The notes beneath the pieces are model-generated. The model saw only the letters and a list, made by a program, of their open reading frames with translations, did no database searches and was not told the origin of the DNA. From a virus: a DNA stretch of 21,423 nt. Shown here piece after piece: positions 14,016-19,841 of this stretch (positions are counted from its first letter, which is position 1; the number at the start of each line of letters is the position of its first letter). The DNA is taken from positions 1 through 21,423 of IMG/VR virus record IMGVR_UViG_3300024520_000558. One strand, 5' to 3'. Position numbers and translations under genes: made by a program.

Positions 14016-15007
14016 CAATCAGTAACATCAAATTCTATTAAGGCATCTGTTCCATCATCAACTGATTTAATCGAGCAATCAAGCATCATTAAATCACCCT
14101 CTGCGAGAGCTACGTTCGTGAGAACGCCATTCTGAACATCCACTCCGAAATTACCATTATTAACGATAACAAGCATATTTCCAGATAATGCTGAAGACTG
14201 AGTGTCGAAACTATTGATAAAACCTTTAGTATTACCATCATATTTGACTTGTGCTTCTGCTGTTACACTGATCTCTGCTCCACGACTTGCTAATTGATAA
14301 CCATCAGAAGCCACACCAGTGAATACTGCTGGACTTTCTATAGATGTCGTGAAAGATGAAAGTATAACATCGGTATTAAATACCTTATGTCCAGATGATC
14401 CAGATAGTAACGGTATATCTGTATTAGCGTATGCCGAAATTGTTGCTGAATTAATTGTACTATTTAAAGTTGGTTTCTTACCAGTTTGTAAGGTTGCTGA
14501 CCATTTATATTGACCACCATCTGAGCTACCCTCTGCTGTGATTGAAAATGAAGTTACCATACATCCTGCGAACACCATACCTTGCTGGTTAGTAACATCT
14601 GATGGTTGCATTACAAGAGTAAGGGATGAAGCTGTATTTGTTACAGCAACCCCATAAAGTTGGGTTGCAGGAGCAAATCCAGTCGCAACTGCAATGTTTC
14701 CTGAAACATCGTTACAGATATTTCTTGCAAGCAATTCATGCCCAACGTCAGTATGAAGTGTACCTGATAAAGAGATTTCCACTACCCTCATTATATTGTC
14801 TTGGAAAAAGTCCTCATCCTTGAGGGTTCTACCAATACCACTCCGTACATCTAATTTTTGATTTACATTTAATGATGGGAATCCGATTGAATCCACATCT
14901 AATTGATTCTGGGTCACTGCAATCCCCGATCCACCTGCTGTGGTCGCATCTGATACAAGCCCCACTTTCCACTCTTTCGGTGAAAATGCGTGTGCTACTG
15001 TAGCCAT
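14015..15007 (-). CDS. Major tail protein (tail tube)
   Basis: 330 aa, with strong site AAGGAG 9 nt before ATG 15007 and a TAATG overlap with the previous gene. Beta-rich throughout, Ser/Thr/Val/Gly-rich, with few Cys: typical tail-tube texture. VVEISLSGTLHTDVGHELLA and SFSITAEGSSDGGQYKWSAT resemble tube-protein beta segments. Its location before the chaperone pair and tape measure is the canonical siphovirus order. It is expected to polymerise around the tape measure. C-terminal part might carry an extra surface domain, given the length. Confidence 0.82.
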   Translation of the reverse strand: MATVAHAFSPKEWKVGLVSDATTAGGSGIAVTQNQLDVDSIGFPSLNVNQKLDVRSGIGRTLKDEDFFQDNIMRVVEISLSGTLHTDVGHELLARNICNDVSGNIAVATGFAPATQLYGVAVTNTASSLTLVMQPSDVTNQQGMVFAGCMVTSFSITAEGSSDGGQYKWSATLQTGKKPTLNSTINSATISAYANTDIPLLSGSSGHKVFNTDVILSSFTTSIESPAVFTGVASDGYQLASRGAEISVTAEAQVKYDGNTKGFINSFDTQSSALSGNMLVIVNNGNFGVDVQNGVLTNVALAEGDLMMLDCSIKSVDDGTDALIEFDVTD

Positions 15008-15189
15008 TATTTATCTCCTTCTTTTTCTTTGGATGGAGATTTAACAACTTCAACCAAATGTTTTATTGATTCTGGGACTGAAGAGACTTCTATCTCTTTT
15101 CCCGATTGTAGTTCTTGCCAATCTTCATAGGAAACCTTACATTGCTTCCAACAATTTGGCAACTTTGAACCTTTGCTTTTTATTTTCAT
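15007..15189 (-). CDS. Small basic protein before the tail tube (60 aa)
   Basis: ATG 15189 with AAGGAT about 8 nt upstream, ending in TAATG at the major tail protein. N-terminus is basic with two Cys (LPNCWKQCKVSYEDWQELQS), and the C-terminus is Lys/Glu-rich and probably disordered. Small genes of this size between tail terminator and tube occur in marine phages. Function unknown. Confidence 0.65.
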   Translation of the reverse strand: MKIKSKGSKLPNCWKQCKVSYEDWQELQSGKEIEVSSVPESIKHLVEVVKSPSKEKEGDK

Positions 15190-15208
15190 AGTAATCCTTA
15201 TTACTTTC

Positions 15209-15640
15209 CTATGTTATGTTACCTAAATATTTTCCACGCCATTCCCATCTAATAACATTCAGTCCATCGACACCCGCTTCTTCTTCTGTCCTATCGTTTA
15301 TTCGACTGTCCTGTAACACACCATCAAAGAATGTGTTATTCATATTACTAAAGAACAATGCCTCTATGTGGGATACCTGTCTCATTATATGCTCCCAAGT
15401 ATCTTTCTTAACACTCTTCTCCTTAAAGGTGTAAGATACATCAAGTATATACTCCCTTAATTCTGCACTCGCCATTCTATCAATAGATGAACTACCTATT
15501 GGTTGTAATCTGATAGACTGACTGCCCATATCTTTAAAATCCCCTGTATAGATAGGGATTGTACCAGCGAACTCATTGTTTAAAAAAGTTCGTATGGTAT
15601 CTAAAATTTTTGTCTCCCAAATGTTAACAAATGTAATCAT
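15209..15640 (-). CDS. Tail terminator / completion-like protein (143 aa)
   Basis: Start ATG 15640 forms an ATGA overlap with the head-tail adaptor. The N-terminal helix (NIWETKILDTIRTFLNNEFA) is followed by strands with IRLQPIGSSSID and REYILDVSYTFKEK. This resembles gpU/tail-terminator proteins, which cap the tube and join it to the head. Position between adaptor and tube genes fits. Inference from layout and fold pattern; no catalytic motif is expected. Confidence 0.65.
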   Translation of the reverse strand: MITFVNIWETKILDTIRTFLNNEFAGTIPIYTGDFKDMGSQSIRLQPIGSSSIDRMASAELREYILDVSYTFKEKSVKKDTWEHIMRQVSHIEALFFSNMNNTFFDGVLQDSRINDRTEEEAGVDGLNVIRWEWRGKYLGNIT

Positions 15641-16587
15641 CTGTTACGTTTTCGGGTCATGCTAATGCTTCGTGGGTATCCAAGATCGACTGTTTCAGAT
15701 TTCCCAACTACTTCGATCTCCCAATAATCATTCAATGTGGCACTATCGCCCGTATCACCTGCAAATCTTACATACAACCCATTACCTACTGGTTGGTATG
15801 AACCATTTATAGTATCACTATAGTTAGAGGATGCTGAGTTATTCATCCTTTCAGAACCAAGATTAGTTGAATCCCCCGCCCAGTAAGAGTATACAGCAGT
15901 ACCTAATACACCAGCCGTTGTTATTTTAACCCCAATCCTATCATATACACCGACGTATAAACCCTTTGTGTCAACTATGCGTAAAGAACCTGAAACGGTT
16001 CCCTCACGAATAACCCCCTTTGATGCATCACCAGTTGTTTGCCAAGATAGTTTAGTCTTCCCCTCATTCAATGAAGCAATATTCTTATCAGCTTCTCCCC
16101 ATAAGGCATCTGCTATTTCAGAGGTGGGATCGGAAGAGCGAATTAAAAAGCTACACGCAAGTAAGGCAGTTGTCCTCACTATTATATAGTCATAATTACC
16201 ATCTTGGTCTTTAAATTGTTCCCTTGGGAGCATTGAATCAAGCATAGAATCAAGATATTTAGAAGCATTGGATATGTATCGTGTTCTAACATCACCCCAA
16301 TCCTCGCCTGACTCCATAAGTAGATCGTTTGGGTTGTTTGCATCATTGTAATAATAACAAACATCATCTGTATAATACCACTGACCGTTAGATGTTACAC
16401 TTGACGATCCTGATTGAGCATTGCCAAGATTCTCCCCATTTGCGAATAATTGAGTAACTAACCCGCAATTTTCTGCTTTATACCTTGAACCTGAATGTAC
16501 CACCCATCCATATAAGGATGTCTTGGTATCGAAAGAATCGATGGCTGGAAAAACGTCTTTTAAATCTCTATTTGTTGCGTATGCCAT
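15637..16587 (-). CDS. Head-tail adaptor-like protein (316 aa)
   Basis: Starts MAYATNRDLKDVFPAIDSFD after AAGG. Starts of the MAYATNxxL type are, by recollection, typical of head-tail connector proteins in marine phages. A helical core (YISNASKYLDSMLDSMLPRE, then YIIVRTTALLACSFLIRSSD) fits gp6/gp15-type adaptors, which form a ring below the portal. DASKGVIREGTVSG starts a beta-rich C-terminal extension (about 190-300), so it is larger than a minimal adaptor. Overlaps the tail terminator by ATGA. Confidence 0.65.
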   Translation of the reverse strand: MAYATNRDLKDVFPAIDSFDTKTSLYGWVVHSGSRYKAENCGLVTQLFANGENLGNAQSGSSSVTSNGQWYYTDDVCYYYNDANNPNDLLMESGEDWGDVRTRYISNASKYLDSMLDSMLPREQFKDQDGNYDYIIVRTTALLACSFLIRSSDPTSEIADALWGEADKNIASLNEGKTKLSWQTTGDASKGVIREGTVSGSLRIVDTKGLYVGVYDRIGVKITTAGVLGTAVYSYWAGDSTNLGSERMNNSASSNYSDTINGSYQPVGNGLYVRFAGDTGDSATLNDYWEIEVVGKSETVDLGYPRSISMTRKRNR

Positions 16588-16594
16588 ATCTTAC

Positions 16595-16642
16595 CTTAAT
16601 TATTGTAATATAAGTAGTGTATCACTCTTATACAAGCTCTAT
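16595..16642 (-). promoter_or_regulatory. Weak candidate promoter before the adaptor gene
   Basis: The 64-nt gap between the lysozyme-like gene and the adaptor is one of the few in the late block. On the minus strand it reads TTGTAT, 17 nt, TATATT: a good -10 and a poor -35 (3 of 6). It could give extra transcription of tail genes. AT-rich sequence produces such matches by chance. Confidence 0.2.
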
Positions 16643-16651
16643 CTGGACTGA

Positions 16652-17137
16652 TTAACGTAACCATTTGGTTACCTGTTCAATAAATTCATCTGGATCACCC
16701 TTACCACCAGCATTATAATAGTCTTTCCAATAGTGAGCCATACCCTCTACACTGCTTGGCATACGCTTTGGAACTCTCCAATACTTCAAACGACAATGTA
16801 CTATCCCTGATGCGATGTTCTTTTCTAATATATTAGCCCAAACCTTATCATCAAAATTTTGCCAATACTTTAAATCCACAACACTGGCTTCAGCACACTT
16901 TTGCATTAATGTAGGTCTGTGCTTTAGATAGTGCATACAATTATCTACTGCTGTTTTTGGCTCTACCTGAAAGAATGATTTAGCTACACCATCATTCATT
17001 TGAGTAATATACTCATAACGAGACTCAATAATACCTGTAGCCAGTACCATATCTACGGCACTTTCAGAGGAATATTTATCACCCATTACGCTACAAGTGC
17101 GTTCAATAAGTGATCGCATTTGCTTTATACTTATCAT
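16652..17137 (-). CDS. Lysozyme / lytic transglycosylase-like endolysin (161 aa)
   Basis: ATG 17137 directly follows the stop of the preceding gene. TGIIESRYEYITQMNDGVAK with E38 after GII, then SFFQVEPKTAVDNC, reproduces the E-S/T...Q...A-x-x-x-x-Q-x-E-x-x-T arrangement of SLT/lysozyme-like phage enzymes that cleave the glycan chain. No signal peptide, so export would depend on the holin-like proteins encoded just upstream. Trp/His-rich C-terminal part (CRLKYWRVPKRMP, MAHYWKDYYNAGG) is typical of this group. Likely the endolysin; a virion-associated murein enzyme is the alternative. Confidence 0.75.
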   Translation of the reverse strand: MISIKQMRSLIERTCSVMGDKYSSESAVDMVLATGIIESRYEYITQMNDGVAKSFFQVEPKTAVDNCMHYLKHRPTLMQKCAEASVVDLKYWQNFDDKVWANILEKNIASGIVHCRLKYWRVPKRMPSSVEGMAHYWKDYYNAGGKGDPDEFIEQVTKWLR

Positions 17138-17293
17138 TTATAAGTTTTCTTCTATAAATGGTTTTACAATCATCTCCCATGCCTCATCATCTGATTTTTT
17201 CTTGGATTGCTTTACAGCCCAATCACCAATCATAATCAATAATTTTTTCATCCCGTGTTTTTTTACTAATCTACCGATTATTTTTTTCAGCAT
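17138..17293 (-). CDS. Small amphipathic basic protein in lysis cassette (51 aa)
   Basis: ATG 17293 has GGGAGAA about 6 nt upstream and a TAATG overlap with the previous gene; the in-frame start at 17329 is less likely. N-terminal half is Lys-rich with a moderately hydrophobic stretch (MKKLLIMIGDWAVKQ), giving an amphipathic helix. C-terminal half is acidic. It lies between the holin-like genes and the endolysin gene, so a lysis accessory or antiholin role is plausible, unproven. Confidence 0.6.
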   Translation of the reverse strand: MLKKIIGRLVKKHGMKKLLIMIGDWAVKQSKKKSDDEAWEMIVKPFIEENL

Positions 17294-17448
17294 TATTTTC
17301 TCCCGACTATTTTTTTGATACTTCCCCAAACTACATCTAATAGAATGTCATCAGCTTTCGTCGGTGATAATTTTACCAATTTCTCAGCTACCATAAATCC
17401 GAGCAAAAACCATTCCCAATTAGTTACGATAAAGTCTACTGCATCCAT
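17293..17448 (-). CDS. Small holin-like membrane protein (51 aa)
   Basis: ATG 17448 with GAGGGG upstream; too short for normal ORF cutoffs. Residues 8 to 24 form one membrane segment (VTNWEWFLLGFMVAEKLV), followed by a short amphipathic C-terminal region ending KKIVGRK. It is tightly placed after the XhlA-like gene and overlaps the next gene by one nucleotide. One-membrane-segment holins or pinholins are of this size. Confidence 0.6.
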   Translation of the reverse strand: MDAVDFIVTNWEWFLLGFMVAEKLVKLSPTKADDILLDVVWGSIKKIVGRK

Positions 17449-17449
17449 T

Positions 17450-17674
17450 TTAAAAACCCCTCATGATTAAGTTAATTCCAACACTCACTATAAATACAAA
17501 AGCAACCCCATAACTCCACAAGGAAGTTATCTTTTTTTCATGTTCAGCTACTTTCCCATTTAATCTCTCTAAGTGCATTTCTATTCTTCCAATTCTATGA
17601 TACAATTCTTCTTGACGAGTATCTACCTTAATTAAAAGGCTCATCATTTCATCTCTGTATTCATTCACTTTCAT
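17450..17674 (-). CDS. XhlA-like membrane protein (coiled coil plus C-terminal membrane segment)
   Basis: 74 aa, starting in an ATGA overlap. Residues 10 to 50 form a heptad-like helix (LYHRIGRIEMHLERLNGKVA). Residues 53 to 71 are a membrane segment. This is the layout of XhlA-type phage lysis-associated proteins, which act with a small holin at the cytoplasmic membrane. Adjacent holin-like and endolysin genes support the call. Family membership is by topology and motif texture. Confidence 0.6.
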   Translation of the reverse strand: MKVNEYRDEMMSLLIKVDTRQEELYHRIGRIEMHLERLNGKVAEHEKKITSLWSYGVAFVFIVSVGINLIMRGF

Positions 17675-17928
17675 TGCCCCTTACCATTTAGCCTTCCTTT
17701 TATAAAATTAAGATCATCGGTTACATCATTTAATTCTTTAATAATGTCTTCTCGATGTCGTAAGGAAATTTCATCTGACCGATTCCACCTGTTAATAAGG
17801 GCAATAACTTTGTCGTCTGTCTCATTTAATTTTTTCATTAATGTCTTTTGGAGAAACATAACCTGCCCAAAGAATAAAGCAAGAAGAACTCCAACTATGC
17901 CCCACTCTTGTATTAACATTTTTTCCAT
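17671..17928 (-). CDS. N-anchored membrane protein with coiled coil, holin-like (85 aa)
   Basis: Residues 8 to 27 form the membrane segment (EWGIVGVLLALFFGQVMF). The rest is a long charged helix (KKLNETDDKVIALINRW, then IIKELNDVTDDLNFIKGRL). Topology is the mirror of the following XhlA-like protein, so the two could pair in the membrane. Linked by TAATG to the upstream gene and ATGA to the downstream one. A holin or inner-membrane spanin component is possible. Confidence 0.6.
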   Translation of the reverse strand: MEKMLIQEWGIVGVLLALFFGQVMFLQKTLMKKLNETDDKVIALINRWNRSDEISLRHREDIIKELNDVTDDLNFIKGRLNGKGQ

Positions 17929-18281
17929 TAATAATACTCTGCATCATTTGATACCCTTATCTTACCGTACTCTGATCTATAATACTTAACATCTCCATAG
18001 TCCTGTAATTCAGATACATCTGCATCAAATTCAATTCTTTCAAACGAATCAGGCACTTGCCCCTCATAGGGCATACCTTCCTGTATAGTCTCTTCTTTGA
18101 TTTTTGCTGACTTACCTATCACTTCTGGAGTAACATCGTATTTTACCCCATTAGAGACCCTGTAACGTGCCTTCAGGGGCTTTACTTCTCTTTCCAGTAA
18201 GTCCCTCTTAATAACGCTTGGGGTCTCAGGCTGATACGACGTACCAGCCTTGTTTATCGTGGATGTCCACTTAACCCGCAA
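17928..18281 (-). CDS. Hypothetical virion-operon protein, TTG start (117 aa)
   Basis: Start TTG 18281 overlaps the DUF6447-like gene by 11 nt; the first ATG would remove more than half the protein. Soluble, no membrane segment. Contains a basic first half (VKWTSTINKAG, then RDLLEREVKPLKARYRVSNG) and an acidic Tyr-rich end. No family recognised. Its place between structural and lysis genes gives no clear role. Confidence 0.55.
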   Translation of the reverse strand: MRVKWTSTINKAGTSYQPETPSVIKRDLLEREVKPLKARYRVSNGVKYDVTPEVIGKSAKIKEETIQEGMPYEGQVPDSFERIEFDADVSELQDYGDVKYYRSEYGKIRVSNDAEYY

Positions 18282-18483
18282 GAGACTCTTTCAATCGTGC
18301 CATAAAGTAATCTTTACCGCCAGCTAACTGCTGTAGATTAAATTGTGAGCTTGTAAGTTTGCGGTCTAAATCCGCTACATGGTTAACAAACATGATTTGT
18401 TCTTCCGTTAAATCAGACACCTTGTACTCAGTACCATCGATGCTGACTGTGGCTTCTTCGGCTTTCTTTTTTTCTTTTGCCAT
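18271..18483 (-). CDS. DUF6447-like protein (70 aa)
   Basis: ATG 18483 with GGAG about 6 nt upstream. ATVSIDGTEYKVSDLTEEQI is the VxIDGxxYxxxxLsee start of the DUF6447-type small phage proteins, followed by a helical hairpin (VADLDRKLTSSQFNLQQLAG) that ends with MARLKESL. The family is widespread in marine phages with unknown function. Assignment by memory of the motif. Confidence 0.6.
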   Translation of the reverse strand: MAKEKKKAEEATVSIDGTEYKVSDLTEEQIMFVNHVADLDRKLTSSQFNLQQLAGGKDYFMARLKESLAG

Positions 18484-18514
18484 TTTTGACTCCGTTGTTT
18501 TGGTTTCTTCAAGC

Positions 18515-18850
18515 CTATCTTTGTAATAGACTTATATTATCTTCTAATTCTTTTGACTCGGTATTATTTAAAAATACTTTATCCACCTCATATCCAGTAT
18601 CTTTGATTAATTCAATAGTCTGTTTTAAGTGGAGATCAGCTTTATAATCTTTATTTACAGCGACCTTAACGATTTGATTTTTAACATCCACCCAGACACT
18701 TTTTTCATCAGTAAATGGTAATTTACCAATTCCCTTATTTAATCCATGAGAGCAAAATGAACATACCAATCCTTTGACTTTAAATGTTAAAGTATCCGAT
18801 TGCCCAAATAAAACACTCATTAACAATAATATAGTTAATAATTTCCTCAT
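18515..18850 (-). CDS. Secreted heavy-metal-associated (HMA) domain protein
   Basis: 111 aa. N-terminal Sec signal peptide (MRKLLTILLLMSVLFGQSDT) with a likely cut after LFG. Residues 21-94 form an HMA fold: TFKVKGLVCSFC carries the G-x-x-C-x-x-C metal site (C30, C33), followed by KSVWVDVKNQIVKVAV and a final helix/strand TIELIKDTGYEVDKV. MerP, CopZ and Atx1-type domains bind soft metals such as Cu or Hg through this CxxC. Here Ser-Phe between the cysteines is unusual but tolerated. Starts in an ATGA overlap with the preceding secreted basic protein, so the pair is co-translated. Finding an HMA protein in a phage late operon is unexpected. Confidence 0.8.
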   Translation of the reverse strand: MRKLLTILLLMSVLFGQSDTLTFKVKGLVCSFCSHGLNKGIGKLPFTDEKSVWVDVKNQIVKVAVNKDYKADLHLKQTIELIKDTGYEVDKVFLNNTESKELEDNISLLQR

Positions 18851-19218
18851 TGTTTTTTACGACCCGCCCTATGCTTCATCGCCTTACCGTGTTTCTTACC
18901 TTCGTGTATACCAGCAGAATAAGCAATTCCACTGATCACTACCAAACGAACCGCAGAACGAAATTTTCTTTTCTTATCCATCTTTTTACGTTTAGCCATA
19001 GCAATCCGCTTATTCATAGTCTTATGACGATCACTACGATTTATTCGTTTCATTTTACCATGTTTCTTTTCATGGTCTCTTTGATGTGCTGATTTAGACT
19101 TACTCCACTCTGCATCTTGTATAACCCTAACTACTGTTTCCCCAACCGATTCTTTAGCTTCACCCTCTTGTGCCATTAGTGGTAATCCCAAAACTAATAT
19201 CATAAATGATTTTTTCAT
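18847..19218 (-). CDS. Secreted or membrane-bound very basic protein (123 aa)
   Basis: N-terminal signal-like segment MKKSFMILVLGLPLMAQ (possible cut after MA). Then residues 37 to 88 are dominated by Lys, Arg and His (AHQRDHEKKHGKMKR), with a hydrophobic stretch at 88 to 103 (VRLVVISGIAYSAGIHEG) and a basic tail. Seven histidines. It is coupled by ATGA overlaps to the genes on both sides, including the HMA-domain gene. It might bind metal, nucleic acid or the polyanionic envelope; a spanin-like envelope role is another option. No family recognised. Confidence 0.6.
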   Translation of the reverse strand: MKKSFMILVLGLPLMAQEGEAKESVGETVVRVIQDAEWSKSKSAHQRDHEKKHGKMKRINRSDRHKTMNKRIAMAKRKKMDKKRKFRSAVRLVVISGIAYSAGIHEGKKHGKAMKHRAGRKKQ

Positions 19219-19487
19219 TTATCACTCCGATCCCTTATTCTTTCAATTTCTTTTTCCATAACTCTTAATTTTTCATCCTGCCTTACATCACTTGGGATAG
19301 GTGCATCTTGTAATGATTTGATTTCTTTAATAGCTTTATTGTTCATCTCAGTCTTGTTCTCAACAAATTGTAGCCGAGCATTTAACTGACCATACCCATA
19401 AACCATAGCCCCAATAAAGCCGATTGCTTGTATAAGCATGGGAACACTGATGTTTAGACTACTGCTCTCTGATATTGGCTTCGACAT
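19215..19487 (-). CDS. Membrane protein with coiled coil, spanin- or holin-like (90 aa)
   Basis: ATG 19487 with AGAGGA 6 nt upstream. Residues 15 to 32 form the membrane segment (VPMLIQAIGFIGAMVYGYGQ). The rest is a charged, heptad-like helix (ARLQFVENKTEMNNKAIKEI, ending VMEKEIERIRDRSDK). This is the inner-membrane spanin topology, but many small phage proteins share it. ATGA overlap to the downstream secreted basic protein. Confidence 0.6.
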   Translation of the reverse strand: MSKPISESSSLNISVPMLIQAIGFIGAMVYGYGQLNARLQFVENKTEMNNKAIKEIKSLQDAPIPSDVRQDEKLRVMEKEIERIRDRSDK

Positions 19488-19614
19488 CTATTTCCTCTGG
19501 AACTGGTATCCCTAATTTCTTTTCCCACTTATGCATAAAAGGCTCAAACGTACCTTGAGCATCCGCAATCACAATTACAATCGCAATCGCACAATGTGTA
19601 TAAAACCATATCAT
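19459..19614 (-). CDS. Small membrane protein (51 aa)
   Basis: ATG 19614 is in an ATGA overlap with the preceding gene; an in-frame start at 19650 would read through that gene's end. Residues 2 to 17 are hydrophobic (HCAIAIVIVIADAQ), and the rest is polar and acidic (KKLGIPVPEEIDVEANIREQ). Overlaps the next gene by 29 nt. Function unknown. Confidence 0.55.
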   Translation of the reverse strand: MIWFYTHCAIAIVIVIADAQGTFEPFMHKWEKKLGIPVPEEIDVEANIREQ

Positions 19615-19841
19615 TTGTATCCTAATTTCATATGCATACAAACTGGACAAGTATCCATCGAATGGTTTTCTGAATCAAGTCTTAATCTGTCATAATTTTC
19701 TTCGGCATGAAAAAGCCTAACTTCCATTACATCTTGATCTTTATCTACACCAAGTGTGGTAGTCATCAGCCATCCTGTTAAGCCTATTATTAAAGTCCCT
19801 ATGCCAGCAAGGATTGCTCCTTGTAAATCTATCTTTTTCAT
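19611..19841 (-). CDS. Small membrane protein with C-terminal CPVC motif (76 aa)
   Basis: ATG 19841 overlaps the tail-fibre stop (TAATG). Residues 8 to 28 form a membrane segment (GAILAGIGTLIIGLTGWLM). A polar helix follows and the protein ends DTCPVCMHMKLGYK, a CxxC (C65, C68) that may bind metal or form a disulfide. Conserved-looking tail motif suggests real coding. Function unknown. Confidence 0.6.
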   Translation of the reverse strand: MKKIDLQGAILAGIGTLIIGLTGWLMTTTLGVDKDQDVMEVRLFHAEENYDRLRLDSENHSMDTCPVCMHMKLGYK

